Part shown: piece by piece, positions 20,992 to 30,366 of the stretch
Position numbering within the stretch: position 1 is the first letter of the stretch
Layout: each line of letters opens with the position of its first letter
Origin: Actinomyces sp. HMSC035G02
GTDB taxonomy: Bacteria > Actinomycetota > Actinomycetes > Actinomycetales > Actinomycetaceae
DNA length: 62,896 nucleotides
Assembly: GCA_001838165.1 (NCBI GenBank)
Contig: KV835861.1
Location: 1 to 62,896 of the forward strand
Direction of reading: 5' to 3'
Made by a program: the position numbers and the translations under genes
Notes under the pieces: model-generated
What the model saw: the letters and a program-made list of their open reading frames with translations, nothing else
What the model was told of the DNA's origin: nothing
The model's database searches: none

Positions 20992-21789
20992 TTAGGCTCC
21001 CAGTGCCGCTTCGATGCCGGCGACCACGGTCTGGCGAGCCGCGGAGGCCGCCTCGACGACGGCGGTCGGATCCGTGGGGGCGTCGGCGAAGGACAGGTCA
21101 GAGACGACCGACATGCCGGCGACGCGCACGCCCAGGGCGTGCAGGGTGATGGCCTCCATGACGGTCGACATGCCCACGCAGTCCACGCCCAGGCCCGCGA
21201 GGATGCGGGTCTCGGCCATCGTCTGGTACTCGGGGCCGCGCAGGATCGCGTAAGTACCCTCGCGCTGGCAGACGCCGCGCAGCGCCTGCGTCATCTGGGC
21301 GTCCCACACGGCCGACACGTCCAGGAAGAGCGGCCCATCGAAGGGCGAGGCGCCACTGACGTTCACGTGGTCGGTGATCGCCATGACGTCGCCCAGGTTC
21401 CAGGGCTTCAGGCAGCCGTTCGCGTTCGTGAGGACCGCGCGGCTGATCCCTGCGGCAACCGCAGCTCGGGCGAGAGCCGTGACCGGGCGGGCGCCCAGCC
21501 CCTCGTAGAGGTGGGTTCGGCCCGTGGCCACGAGGACCACTCCCCCATGCGTCTCATACGCGCGCAGCTCGCCGCCATGCCCGTCCGCGACCGGCGCAAG
21601 AACGCCGGGGATATCTCCCAGCGGCACGGTGGCCGCGGGGGCTCCCCAGGCCTCGTCGAGAGCCTCGGCCAAGCCGGAGCCGAGCACGACGAGCGCATCC
21701 GGGCGCCCCGCAAGAGAGGTGAGGACCCGGGCGCCGGCCTGGGCCTCGTCGTCGAGGAGAGCCTGGGGGAAGCGCGCGTCGACGCTCAC
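20992..21789 (-). CDS. punA: Purine-nucleoside phosphorylase (trimeric type)
   Basis: 265 residues. Phosphorolysis of inosine/guanosine and their deoxy forms to base and (deoxy)ribose 1-phosphate. Family blocks: VVLGSGL, GRTHLYEG, TNANGCLKPWNLGDVM (others have TNAAGG), GPEYQTMAETR and GMSTVMEA. Its ATG overlaps the stop of the upstream permease by four bases (ATGA), so import and cleavage are translationally linked: a nucleobase/nucleoside uptake and salvage pair. Ends before the 20925-20976 hairpin. Confidence 0.94.
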   Translation of the reverse strand: MSVDARFPQALLDDEAQAGARVLTSLAGRPDALVVLGSGLAEALDEAWGAPAATVPLGDIPGVLAPVADGHGGELRAYETHGGVVLVATGRTHLYEGLGARPVTALARAAVAAGISRAVLTNANGCLKPWNLGDVMAITDHVNVSGASPFDGPLFLDVSAVWDAQMTQALRGVCQREGTYAILRGPEYQTMAETRILAGLGVDCVGMSTVMEAITLHALGVRVAGMSVVSDLSFADAPTDPTAVVEAASAARQTVVAGIEAALGA

Positions 21790-23270
21790 TGCTCGTCCTC
21801 GCCCGCACCCTCGGCGTAGGTGCGCGAGGGCAGCTTCTCCTGCTCGCGCACACGGCCCGCACTGGTCGCCCAGTAGCCGACGAAGCCGACAACCATCGCC
21901 AGGAGGATGCCGATGTTGGCGCCCGCCCAGTCGCCCTCGCGACCGCCCAGGGGGCCGAGGAGGTAGCCCTGCCAGGAGAGCCAGGAGGCGCTCGCGTTAA
22001 CGACGAGGCCCCAGCCCACCAGCGAGCCGACGATCAGGGAGACGACCGCACCCCAGTTCACCGAGCCGTAGCGGCCCGAGGGCGTGAAGAGCGACGGCTC
22101 GTCGTAGTCCTTGCGGCGCAGCGCGATGTCCGCCAGCATGACGCCGCCCCACGCGGCGATGACGACTCCGAGGGTCGTGAGGAACGCCGTAAAGGGAGTC
22201 AGGAAGGAGTCCGCGAAGAACACGACGACGATCGTGCCGACCGTCATGATCGTGCCGTCGATCGCGGTGGCGACCGGGCGCGAGACGGGCACGCCCGTGG
22301 CCAGCAGCGACAGGCCCGAGGAGTAAATGTCCATGACGATGCCGCCGATGAGGCCCAGGATCGCGACCAGCGCGAAGGGGATGAGGAACCAGGTGGGCAG
22401 CAGCGTGGTGAGCGCACCGATCGGGTCGCCACCAATGGCCTCGGAGAGGGACTCGTCGGCCGAGCCGACCAGGAGGATGCCGAAGAAAACCAGGATGACC
22501 GTGGGCAGCGCCGCGCCCACCGTCGTCCAGCCGACCACGCCCTTCGTCGAGGCCGCGCGCGGCAGGTAGCGCGAGTAGTCGGCGGCCGCGTTAATCCAGC
22601 CGAAGCCGAAGCCCACGAGGAGCATGCAGCCCGCGCCGAGCACCGCGGTCAGTGGAGCCGACGGACGCGAGGAGAGGACCGCGAAGTCGATCGTCGGGGC
22701 GACCAGGACCAGGTAGATGATCGTCAGGGCCGCGGTGGCCCACGTGATCCACGTCTGAACCTTCATGATCGCCTCAAAACCGAGGATGCCCGAACCCGCC
22801 GCCAGAACGACGACGAGGATCAGCGCGATGATCTGGGCGACAACGTGGTTCGTGAAGCCGAGCGCCCCCATCACCGTGGCCGTGGCCTGGACGGCCATGA
22901 TCGCCAGGAAGGTCTCCCAGCCCACCGTCAGGATCCACGAGATCGCCGCCGAAATGCGGTTGCCGTTGAAGCCGAAGGCCGCGCGCGACAGGACTAGCGT
23001 CGGGGCGGAGCCGCGCTTGCCCGCGATGGCGATGAGGCCACACACGACGAACGAGAGCGCAACACCCACGACGGACACGACGACCGCCTGGGCCAGGGAG
23101 AGCCCGAAGCCGAGGACCCACGAGCCCCACGAGATGCCCAGGACCGAAATATTCGCCGCGAACCACGGCATGAACAGGTCGGAGGGTTTTCCTTTGCGAT
23201 CGGATTCGGGAATGACGTCCAGGCCGGCCATTTCGACGGCCAGAGCGCCCGATGACTGGGGTTCGCTCAC
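21786..23270 (-). CDS. NCS1-family purine/cytosine permease (CodB-like)
   Basis: 494 residues with about twelve membrane segments. NCS1 signature stretches include the N-terminal FMPWFAANISVLGISWGSWVLGFGLS and SRAAFGFNGNRISAAISWILTVGWETF. NCS1 carriers import nucleobases or related compounds with H+ or Na+. A GTG start at 23270 has AGGAG seven bases upstream. The four-base overlap with the purine nucleoside phosphorylase supports a purine substrate, but cytosine or allantoin cannot be excluded. Confidence 0.9.
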   Translation of the reverse strand: MSEPQSSGALAVEMAGLDVIPESDRKGKPSDLFMPWFAANISVLGISWGSWVLGFGLSLAQAVVVSVVGVALSFVVCGLIAIAGKRGSAPTLVLSRAAFGFNGNRISAAISWILTVGWETFLAIMAVQATATVMGALGFTNHVVAQIIALILVVVLAAGSGILGFEAIMKVQTWITWATAALTIIYLVLVAPTIDFAVLSSRPSAPLTAVLGAGCMLLVGFGFGWINAAADYSRYLPRAASTKGVVGWTTVGAALPTVILVFFGILLVGSADESLSEAIGGDPIGALTTLLPTWFLIPFALVAILGLIGGIVMDIYSSGLSLLATGVPVSRPVATAIDGTIMTVGTIVVVFFADSFLTPFTAFLTTLGVVIAAWGGVMLADIALRRKDYDEPSLFTPSGRYGSVNWGAVVSLIVGSLVGWGLVVNASASWLSWQGYLLGPLGGREGDWAGANIGILLAMVVGFVGYWATSAGRVREQEKLPSRTYAEGAGEDEQ

Positions 23271-23334
23271 GGTGTGCTCCTATGCGACGGAGATATTGTC
23301 AGAACGACGTAATCCTATCACACAGGTCACACGA

Positions 23335-24102
23335 TTAGGCTCGCACGACGGGATTCGTCAAGCTCCCGATCCCCTCGATCTCGATCTCCACGCGGTCACC
23401 CGCGTGAACGATCTCGGCGCCCGCGGGCGCGCCCGTCGCGATGACGTCGCCGGGCAGCAGCGTCATCTGGCGGGACACGTAGGACACCAGCTCGAAGGGG
23501 TTCCAGATCATGTGCGCGGTCGAAGAATCCTGAGCGACCTCACCGTTCAGATAGGAGCGGATCGCCAGGTTGGTGACGTCAAGGGCAGGGTCGACCGTGA
23601 TCCACGGACCCAGCGGGCACGCCGAGTCGAAAGACTTGCCGCGCGACCAGGGGCCGCCCGTCATCGCATCGCGGGCGGTGGCATCATTGGCGATCGTGTA
23701 GCCGAGGATCATCTGCGGCGCGTCCTCGACGCTCACGTCTTTAGCGAGGGACTTGATGACGATCGCGAGCTCGCCCTCGAAGGCCACCGCGTTCGACCAC
23801 GCGGGGATCGCGATCGGGTCGTCGGGGCCCACGACCGAGGTATTCGCCTTCAGGAAGATCGGCGGCTCGGGGCGCTCGTCAGCCGGAATCGGGGTGTCCG
23901 AGTAGTTGTCGCCGATGCCCACAACCTTCGAGCGCGGGATCACCGGGGAGAGCAGGCGGACCTCGTCCAGCTCGTAGATCTGGCCGGAGGGTTCCACGGG
24001 CGAGAACAGCGGGTCGCCCTTGAGTCCCACGATCCTCGTCGAGCCCTCCTCGAGGGCACCGTACACAGGGTTCGTACCATCGGAAAAACGTGCGATTCTC
24101 AT
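23335..24102 (-). CDS. Fumarylacetoacetate hydrolase (FAH) family protein
   Basis: 255 residues, the size of single-domain FAH enzymes (oxaloacetate decarboxylase, acylpyruvate hydrolase, hydroxyhepta-dienedioate isomerase types). Metal-binding acidic residues are in VAFEGELAIVI, preceded by GIGDNYSDTP and followed by GKSFDSACPLGPW and LLPGDVIATGAPAG. The reaction within the superfamily is not readable. The ATG at 24102 has TAGGCT six bases upstream (+ 24109-24114), so it is probably leaderless. Confidence 0.9.
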   Translation of the reverse strand: MRIARFSDGTNPVYGALEEGSTRIVGLKGDPLFSPVEPSGQIYELDEVRLLSPVIPRSKVVGIGDNYSDTPIPADERPEPPIFLKANTSVVGPDDPIAIPAWSNAVAFEGELAIVIKSLAKDVSVEDAPQMILGYTIANDATARDAMTGGPWSRGKSFDSACPLGPWITVDPALDVTNLAIRSYLNGEVAQDSSTAHMIWNPFELVSYVSRQMTLLPGDVIATGAPAGAEIVHAGDRVEIEIEGIGSLTNPVVRA

Positions 24103-24160
24103 GGCGGTAGCCTAACGCAGCCGCACGCGCGCCGCGCCGAGCAGCGCCGACAGACACGAC

Positions 24161-24199
24161 GCCGGGTGCGCGGCACGAGATGTGCCCGGCGCACCCGGC
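24161..24199. terminator. Hairpin terminator downstream of the AgcS symporter
   Basis: Arms GCCGGGTGCGC (from 24161) and GCGCACCCGGC (to 24199) enclose a further GGCAC/GTGCC stem. It lies 18 bases past the symporter stop and upstream of the FAH gene promoter. Confidence 0.75.
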
Positions 24200-24216
24200 A
24201 AGGTGATCGGCAGGTG

Positions 24217-25701
24217 TTACTTCTTCTTCTGCTTGGGGCGCTTCCACACGCTGCCGGGAACGTTGCCGGGCAGCAGCGGGTTCTTCTCGCCCACAAAGAC
24301 GGGGTCGGCAATGCCGTTTCGACGCTGCGTCTCGTAATCGCGTAGCGCACCCAGCACCCAGCGGGCCAGGAAGACCAGGGCCACCAGGTTCGTGATCGTC
24401 ATGACCGCCATCGCGATGTCGACGGCGTTCCACACGACGTCCAGGGTCAGCAGAGCGCCGATCGTCGCCGAGGCCACGCACACGACGCGCACGGTCCAGC
24501 TCGCCCAGCGGGCGTCGCCGAAGACGAAGGACATGTTCGTGTCGGAGTAGACGTAGGCGGCGATGATCGAGGAGTAGGCCAGGACAAAGATCAGGATCGC
24601 CATGGGCACGATCGTCCAGGCACCCAGCTCGTGGGCGACGGCCAGGGTCGTCAGGTTCGAGGGGTTCACGTCCGCGCCACCCCACACCTTCTCGCCCGCA
24701 ATGAGGATGACGAAGGCGGTCGCCGTGCACACGACGATCGTGTCGATGAAGACGCCCAGGGACTGGATGAGGCCCTGGCGCACCGGGTGGGAGACAGTCG
24801 CGGTCGCGGCGGCGTTGGGAGCGGTGCCCTGGCCGGCCTCGTTGGAGAAGAGGCCGCGCTTGGTGCCGTTGATCATCGCGGCGATGATGCCGCCGCCCAG
24901 GCCGCCGACGGTGGCGTCCATGGAGAAGGCGGAGGTGAAGATCTGGCCGAGCACGGTGCCGAACTGCGTGATGTTCATGAGGCAGACGATGGCGACCATG
25001 ATGACGTAGACGGTCGCCATGATCGGGGCCATCCACTCGGTCACGCGGGCGACCGTGCGAATGCCGCCGAAGATGACCATCGCGGAGAAGACGAAGATGA
25101 GGCCTGCGACGGTGAGCTGCGCGGCCGAGAAGCCACCCGCGCCGGGCAGGGGCTGCTTGGCGGCCTCACCAAAGGCGCTCGTGAGGGTGCCCGCGATGGC
25201 GTTGGACTGCACGGAGGTGATGACGATGCCGCAGGTGACGACGGTGATCACGGCGAAAACGTTGGCGAGGAAGCGGTTCTTCATGCCGCGCTTGATGTAG
25301 TAGGCCGGGCCGCCGCGGAAAGAGCCGTCGGAGTGCTTGACCTTGAAGATCTGGGCCAGCGTCGCCTCGAAGAACGCGGTCGCCATGCCGACCAGGGCCA
25401 CGACCCACATCCAGAAGATCGCGCCCGGACCGCCGAACATGAGCGCCGCGGCCACGCCGAACACGTTACCGATACCCACGCGCGCGGCCAGCGAGATCGC
25501 GAAGGCCTGGAAGGAGGAGATGCCGCCGTCGGCGCCCTTGCGCGAGCCGAGGACCGTGCGCACCATCTCCGGGAACAGGCGCAGCTGCACGCCGCGGGAA
25601 ACGACCGTCAGGACCAGGCCCACGCCGATCAGGATGACGATCGTCAGGTGCATCGTGATCCAGTCAGCGATCTCCTTTTCGATCACAGCTATCTGTTCCA
25701 C
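24217..25701 (-). CDS. Alanine/glycine:cation symporter (AgcS family)
   Basis: About 494 residues with roughly eleven membrane segments. Family blocks: LFPEMVRTVLGSRKGADGGISSFQAFAISLAARVGIGN, GPGAIFWMWVVALVGMATAFFEATLAQIFK, GGPAYYIKRGMKNRFLA and LFSNEAGQGTAPNAAA. It imports alanine or glycine with Na+ (or H+). I choose the GTG at 25701 because GGGAGG lies five bases upstream; a TTG at 25722 would include the ribosome site. The C-terminus is lysine-rich (KRPKQKKK). Confidence 0.93.
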   Translation of the reverse strand: MEQIAVIEKEIADWITMHLTIVILIGVGLVLTVVSRGVQLRLFPEMVRTVLGSRKGADGGISSFQAFAISLAARVGIGNVFGVAAALMFGGPGAIFWMWVVALVGMATAFFEATLAQIFKVKHSDGSFRGGPAYYIKRGMKNRFLANVFAVITVVTCGIVITSVQSNAIAGTLTSAFGEAAKQPLPGAGGFSAAQLTVAGLIFVFSAMVIFGGIRTVARVTEWMAPIMATVYVIMVAIVCLMNITQFGTVLGQIFTSAFSMDATVGGLGGGIIAAMINGTKRGLFSNEAGQGTAPNAAATATVSHPVRQGLIQSLGVFIDTIVVCTATAFVILIAGEKVWGGADVNPSNLTTLAVAHELGAWTIVPMAILIFVLAYSSIIAAYVYSDTNMSFVFGDARWASWTVRVVCVASATIGALLTLDVVWNAVDIAMAVMTITNLVALVFLARWVLGALRDYETQRRNGIADPVFVGEKNPLLPGNVPGSVWKRPKQKKK

Positions 25702-25954
25702 AGGAACCTCCCGGGGTGTCAATGGGCGAGGCCGTGGACGGGTCGCCGCGCCTCGCGCGCTTCGCGGGACGCGCCCGCGCGTTGTAATGGGACCCGTTCA
25801 TCTTGCCACAGGGCTTCGCGCCTGGCAGGCGACGTCTCGCCACGCGCATGGCCACCCGTGAGCACGGACTCCGCCCCGGCCTCGTCGATGAGCTGCGGGA
25901 AGGACCCGACGGCGCGGGGACGCAGACGTGGGCGCACTCTGGGACAATGGGGGC

Positions 25955-28708
25955 ATGAGCGCGACTTTGAACGAGATCCTGGACGACCTGGAGGACGAGG
26001 GCCGCCTGGGCGACGACGATGCCCTGTACGAGGCCTTCGTGTCCTGGGCCGAGGGCACCGGGCGTCCGCTCTACCCCCACCAGGAGGAGGCCCTGGTGGA
26101 GATCCTGGCGGGCAACCACGTGATCGCTGCGACCCCCACGGGGTCGGGCAAGTCGATGATCGCGCTCGCCGCGCACTTCACGTCGATGGCACACGGGGGC
26201 CGCTCCTACTACACGGCGCCCCTGAAGGCCCTGGTGTCGGAGAAGTTCTTTGATCTCGTGTCCCTGTTCGGCGCGGACAACGTCGGCATGGTGACCGGCG
26301 ACGTGTCCCTCAACGCCGACGCGCCCATCATATGCTGCACCGCCGAGATCCTGGCCAATCAGTCGCTGCGCGAGGGGCCCACGCTGGACGCGGACATGAT
26401 CGTCATGGACGAGTTCCACTTCTACGGGGACCGTCAGCGCGGCTGGGCGTGGCAGGTGCCGCTCCTGGAGCTGCGGACCCCGCAAGTGGTCGCGATGAGC
26501 GCGACGCTGGGCGACACGACGCGTTTCGAGCGCGCATGGAAGGAACGCACCGGGCGCGACGTCTCCCTCATCGACGATGCAGAGCGCCCCGTGCCCCTCG
26601 AGTTCGAGTACGTCGTGGACCGCCTGCCCGACACGGTCGAGCGGCTGCTGGGCGAGGGCCGCTGGCCCGTCTACATCGTGCACTTCTCCCAACGCGACGC
26701 GGTCGCCACCGCGCAGTCTTTCGATCGTTCCTCGCTGATTTCTCCCGAGCAGAAGAAGGCGATCGCCGCGCAGCTGGCGGGCGTGTCGTTTACGAAGGGC
26801 TTCGGGCAGACCCTCAAGTCGCTGCTCGCGCAGGGCATCGGCGTGCATCACGCGGGCATGCTGCCGCGCTACCGCCGCCTCGTCGAGCGCCTCACCCAGG
26901 CGGGCCTGCTGCCGATCGTGTGCGGCACGGACACCCTGGGGGTCGGCATCAACGTGCCGATCCGCACGGTGCTGATGACGTCGCTCGTCAAGTACGACGG
27001 TCGCCGCATGCGCCACGTAAGCGCGCGAGAGTTCCACCAGATCGCGGGCCGAGCGGGTCGCGCCGGCTTCGACACGGTCGGTTTCGTGCGCGTCCTGGCC
27101 CCCGAGCACGAGGTCGATGCCGCCCGTGAGCGCGCACGCCTGAGCGCCGCGCAGGAGGCGGCCCGCGACGCGCGCGAGGCCAAGCGAGCCGCGAAGAAGT
27201 CCGCGAAGAAGCGCAAGGGCCCGGGCGAGGGCGAGATCTCATGGACGCGCTCGACGTTCGAGCGCCTCGTGGACGCGGCTCCCGAGCAGCTCACGAGCCG
27301 TTTCGAGATGACGCACGCGATGGTCCTCAACGTGCTGGCCGGAGCGCCCGCGGCCGGGCGCGACCCGGGCGAGCACCTCGTGTGGCTGGCGCGCAACAAC
27401 GACGATCCGCCCACGGATCGCAACCCGCACCTGCGCCGCCTAGGCGAGATCTACACGTCGATGAAGCAGGCGGGCGTCGTCGAGCATGTGTCTTCTGCCA
27501 AGGCCTCGGCGTCGGGTGAGCCCCGCCTGCGCGCGGCCACGGACTTGCCGGACGACTTCGCGCTCAACCAGCCGCTCTCCCCCTTCGCGCTGGCGGCGCT
27601 CGAGCTCCTCGACCCCGACTCCCCGACCTTCGCCCTGGACGTCGTCTCGGTCATCGAGTCCGTCCTGGAGGATCCGCGCCCGCTCCTGTTCGCGCAGGAG
27701 AAGGCCGCGCGCGCCGAGGCCGTGGCAGCGATGAAGGCGCAGGGCATGGAGTACGACGAGCGCATGGCCGCCCTCGAGGAGGTCACGTGGCCGCGCCCGC
27801 TTGCCGATCTGCTGGGGGACGCATTCGCGGTCTACCTACACGCGAACCCGTGGATCGAGGATCAGGAGATTTCCCCAAAGTCGGTCGTGCGCGAGATGAT
27901 CGAGAACGCGCTGACGTTCACGGGGATTGTGGGCCGCTACGACGTGGGTCGCTCCGAGGGCATCGTGCTGCGCTACCTGACGGACGCGTACCGAGCGCTG
28001 CGCCAGATCGTGCCGGACGAGCTGATGACGGACGAGCTGCGCTCGATCATTGCGTGGCTGTCGGCGCTGATCCGCGCGGTGGACTCCTCGCTGCTGGACG
28101 AGTGGGAGGCCATGTCCACGGGCCAGGCCCTCTCCCCCGCGTCCGAGGGCGACGGCACGGAGGGCGCGGAACTCGCGTTTGGCGCACGGGAGGACGGGAC
28201 CGTTCCCTTCAGCGCGAACCGTCACGCGTTCCGCACGGCAATCCGTGGTGCCCTGTTCGAGCGCGTGGAGGCGATGAGCCGCGACAACGTCGAGGCCTTG
28301 GCGCGCCTGGACGAGGCCTCGCGCACCCCGGTGGTCGCACCGTGGGGCGAGGACGAGTGGGACGCGGTGCTCGAGCGCTACTGGGCGGAGCACGAGTGGA
28401 TCAGCATTGATCAGCGGGCGCGCGCCCTGTCGCTGTGTTCGTTGAATGAGGCCCCGACCCGCGAGGACGTACTGGAGCTGGCCCCCGCTGTGGTTTCCTC
28501 TGATTTCGAGCGCGCCCAGGTGGCGCGCATCGAGGCGATCGCGGACGCGGTGGATCAGGCTGCGCCCGGCATCTTCTGGCTGGCCACGCAGACCCTGTTC
28601 GACTCGGAGGAGGACATGGACTGGCGCATCGTCGCCCTCGTGGATGTGCCCGCCTCGGACGAGGCGAACCGCGTCGCCCTGGCCACGATCACCGTCGGGG
28701 CGTGCTAA
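25955..28708 (+). CDS. DEAD/DEAH-type RNA helicase with DUF3516-type C-terminus
   Basis: About 917 residues from the ATG at 25955, six bases after GACAAT (25943-25948). The start looks leaderless, and an upstream ATG at 25928 precedes that promoter. Superfamily 2 motifs: Q-type PLYPHQEEALVEI, Walker A TPTGSGKS, Walker B as DEFH, motif III MSATLGD, and C-terminal lobe motifs GTDTLGVGINVPIRTVL and QIAGRAGRAGFDTVG (Mtr4/Ski2-like). A basic segment (KRAAKKSAKKRK) near residue 410 is followed by the long DUF3516-like half. These proteins are assigned to RNA processing or decay. Box II reads DEFH rather than DEVH/DEAH. It is transcribed alone. Confidence 0.92.
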   Translation: MSATLNEILDDLEDEGRLGDDDALYEAFVSWAEGTGRPLYPHQEEALVEILAGNHVIAATPTGSGKSMIALAAHFTSMAHGGRSYYTAPLKALVSEKFFDLVSLFGADNVGMVTGDVSLNADAPIICCTAEILANQSLREGPTLDADMIVMDEFHFYGDRQRGWAWQVPLLELRTPQVVAMSATLGDTTRFERAWKERTGRDVSLIDDAERPVPLEFEYVVDRLPDTVERLLGEGRWPVYIVHFSQRDAVATAQSFDRSSLISPEQKKAIAAQLAGVSFTKGFGQTLKSLLAQGIGVHHAGMLPRYRRLVERLTQAGLLPIVCGTDTLGVGINVPIRTVLMTSLVKYDGRRMRHVSAREFHQIAGRAGRAGFDTVGFVRVLAPEHEVDAARERARLSAAQEAARDAREAKRAAKKSAKKRKGPGEGEISWTRSTFERLVDAAPEQLTSRFEMTHAMVLNVLAGAPAAGRDPGEHLVWLARNNDDPPTDRNPHLRRLGEIYTSMKQAGVVEHVSSAKASASGEPRLRAATDLPDDFALNQPLSPFALAALELLDPDSPTFALDVVSVIESVLEDPRPLLFAQEKAARAEAVAAMKAQGMEYDERMAALEEVTWPRPLADLLGDAFAVYLHANPWIEDQEISPKSVVREMIENALTFTGIVGRYDVGRSEGIVLRYLTDAYRALRQIVPDELMTDELRSIIAWLSALIRAVDSSLLDEWEAMSTGQALSPASEGDGTEGAELAFGAREDGTVPFSANRHAFRTAIRGALFERVEAMSRDNVEALARLDEASRTPVVAPWGEDEWDAVLERYWAEHEWISIDQRARALSLCSLNEAPTREDVLELAPAVVSSDFERAQVARIEAIADAVDQAAPGIFWLATQTLFDSEEDMDWRIVALVDVPASDEANRVALATITVGAC

Positions 28709-28770
28709 GTCCCTCCATCTTCGAGGCGCAGCTGGGACGTCACGGGCCACCACGGCCTCGTTGATGTGGC

Positions 28771-28828
28771 AATTCGGATGAGTCGGGTGGGAGCGACGCC
28801 GAAAGTCGTGCTCAGCGCCGTCCGAATT
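28771..28828. repeat. 58-bp imperfect inverted repeat between convergent genes
   Basis: Ends AATTCGGA (28771-28778) and TCCGAATT (28821-28828) enclose an inner pair GAGC-ACG / CGT-GCTC near 28791-28813. It overlaps the VOC gene stop by two bases. It may be a bidirectional terminator or a folded RNA 3' end. A lone ACGGCCTCGTTGAT motif lies at 28752. Confidence 0.5.
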
Positions 28829-29255
28829 ATCCTTGCCGCGCGGGCCTCTCGCCGATTTCCTGCTGGAGCCGCACAAGGTATCCGTCGGGATCCTGGACTA
28901 GGAACTGCCGGACGCCGATCTCTACATCGCCCGCCCGGTACCACTTCTCTTCGGGTTCGACGAAGATCGGCCATCCTGCCTCTGTGATGCGCTGTAACGT
29001 GCCGTCCAGATTGTCGACCTGAACCTCGAAGTTGATACCCCGACCAAGGGGGAACTCAAGAGGTCCTGTCGCCCACGTCCTACCTTGGTTGATCTGGTCG
29101 AGCATCAGGTGGGCGTTACCCAGGACAAGGTAACCGAATCCTTCCTCAGGCCGCTCATAGCGAAGGGAAAAACCGACGAGGTCGCACCAAAAACGACGAG
29201 ATTCCTCGTAATCGGTGACGGTAAGTTCAGGAACAAGCCCGGGTTCGTTGCTCAT
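28827..29255 (-). CDS. VOC-superfamily protein (bleomycin-resistance/glyoxalase type)
   Basis: 142 residues with the two beta-alpha-beta-beta-beta modules of the vicinal-oxygen-chelate fold: VPELTVTDYEESRRFWCDLVGFSLRYE ... FGYLVLGNAHLMLDQ, then INFEVQVDNLDGTLQRITEAGWPIF ... QFLVQDPDGYLVRLQQEIG. Some relatives bind bleomycin, others are lyases or dioxygenases; the ligand is unknown. The ATG at 29255 has TAGAGT six bases upstream (+ 29262-29267), suggesting a leaderless mRNA. Confidence 0.88.
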   Translation of the reverse strand: MSNEPGLVPELTVTDYEESRRFWCDLVGFSLRYERPEEGFGYLVLGNAHLMLDQINQGRTWATGPLEFPLGRGINFEVQVDNLDGTLQRITEAGWPIFVEPEEKWYRAGDVEIGVRQFLVQDPDGYLVRLQQEIGERPARQG

Positions 29256-29308
29256 AGACTCACTCTAGCGGCCTCGGACGAGACCGTGTCCGGGAGATGC
29301 GCAGACCG

Positions 29309-29998
29309 TCAGCGCCGGGATGCCTTGCGAATCAGCCAGTCAGCGCCCGCGAAGAGCGCCATGAAGAGCAGGGCGCCGATCAGGATCGCCACGATGTTGA
29401 TGGCGACCTGCGCGTAACCGAGGCGCCACACGTTCACGAAGCCGTAGGGGTACTGGTGCGTGAAGGTGCCTCGCACGAGCGTGTACGCCACCCACGCGAC
29501 CGGGATCAGCAGGGCGCGCCCCAGCGTCGCCCACGTGATGCCACCGCGCGGTCCCGCGAGCGCGGCCGTCCCCACGAAGGCAGCGGGGACGACGATGTGC
29601 TGCAGCGGGTTGGTGACGAGCGCGTAGCCGGAGAGGACCTCGTAGGGGCCGATGAGCGTCGCGTAGACGATGGCGGTCACGGTGATCATCATGAGCGCGC
29701 ACAGGTGCGTGGCCCTCCCCCACGCCCCGACGCGGCCTCGGCGCGCGAGGAGGGTCGAGATGATCGCGACCATGATGTTGGACAGCTCGGTGAAGTAGGA
29801 CAGGCAATTGATGAGACGCTCGGGGGCGCCCGCCCGGCCGTGGGGGGCACCCGCGAAGAGGCCCTCCTCGACGTAGGTCGGCGCAGCGTAGCCATCGAAG
29901 GCCGTAATGATGAGGGTGGCGGCGACGCCCGCCCACGCGAGGGCGGCAACCACCCAGTAGGCGGCGCGCCCACGGCGGCTTAGTTCAGTCATAGTCAT
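29309..29998 (-). CDS. Pr6Pr-type integral membrane protein
   Basis: About 229 residues with six predicted membrane segments. Family marks are SYFTELSNIMVAIISTLLA, the central VTNPLQHIVVPA and the C-terminal RGTFTHQYPYGFVNV. Function in actinobacteria is unknown; the fold is related to FAR-17a/AIG1-like hydrolases. Start is uncertain: ATGs at 29998 and 29992 and a GTG at 30016 are possible, and none has a clear ribosome site. Confidence 0.75.
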   Translation of the reverse strand: MTMTELSRRGRAAYWVVAALAWAGVAATLIITAFDGYAAPTYVEEGLFAGAPHGRAGAPERLINCLSYFTELSNIMVAIISTLLARRGRVGAWGRATHLCALMMITVTAIVYATLIGPYEVLSGYALVTNPLQHIVVPAAFVGTAALAGPRGGITWATLGRALLIPVAWVAYTLVRGTFTHQYPYGFVNVWRLGYAQVAINIVAILIGALLFMALFAGADWLIRKASRR

Positions 29999-30042
29999 CG
30001 TGTTTGATGATGACACAGCGGGAAAACGCAGTCACGGTAAGG

Positions 30043-30097
30043 GCGCAAGTATCCCACGACCCGGGCATCCCACTTGCTCCCGGGCATCCCGCTTCCA
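30043..30097. repeat. 19-bp tandem array, locus 2 (two units plus a partial copy)
   Basis: Two adjacent 19-bp units, CCCGGGCATCCCACTTGCT (30060-30078) and CCCGGGCATCCCGCTTCCA (30079-30097). A degenerate partial copy with GTATCCCACGA precedes them at about 30043-30059. The array ends 13 bases before the 101-bp element A. Confidence 0.75.
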
Positions 30098-30110
30098 CCC
30101 CCTCATTTCC

Positions 30111-30211
30111 GCACGTAATTCGTTATTCGGATCGGCATTGAGAGCTCACAAACCGCAGAATTTCAACGACCAATCTTCAAAAGCTGAAGGAGGGCTGAGG
30201 GAATTACGTGC
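30111..30211. repeat. 101-bp inverted-repeat element, copy A
   Basis: Ends GCACGTAATTC (30111-30121) and GAATTACGTGC (30201-30211) are perfect inverted repeats. Read on the minus strand, the central core is CGTTGAAATTC, and the left half has the hairpin CTTCA-GCTTT-TGAAG. It lies between the Pr6Pr-type gene and ybaK with no reading frame of note. Confidence 0.9.
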
Positions 30212-30366
30212 GAAATTTGGGGGGCGCGGGAGTATCGGCGGTTGGGATGAATACCAGGCATGAGCGCAGGACGACTAAGGAAACAGGACGAGGCCGGGGC
30301 GGGCAAGAACACAGAATGGGGGCTTGCCGTCCACACACCACAGGCTCGCCAGGGTCGAGGCCGGGG

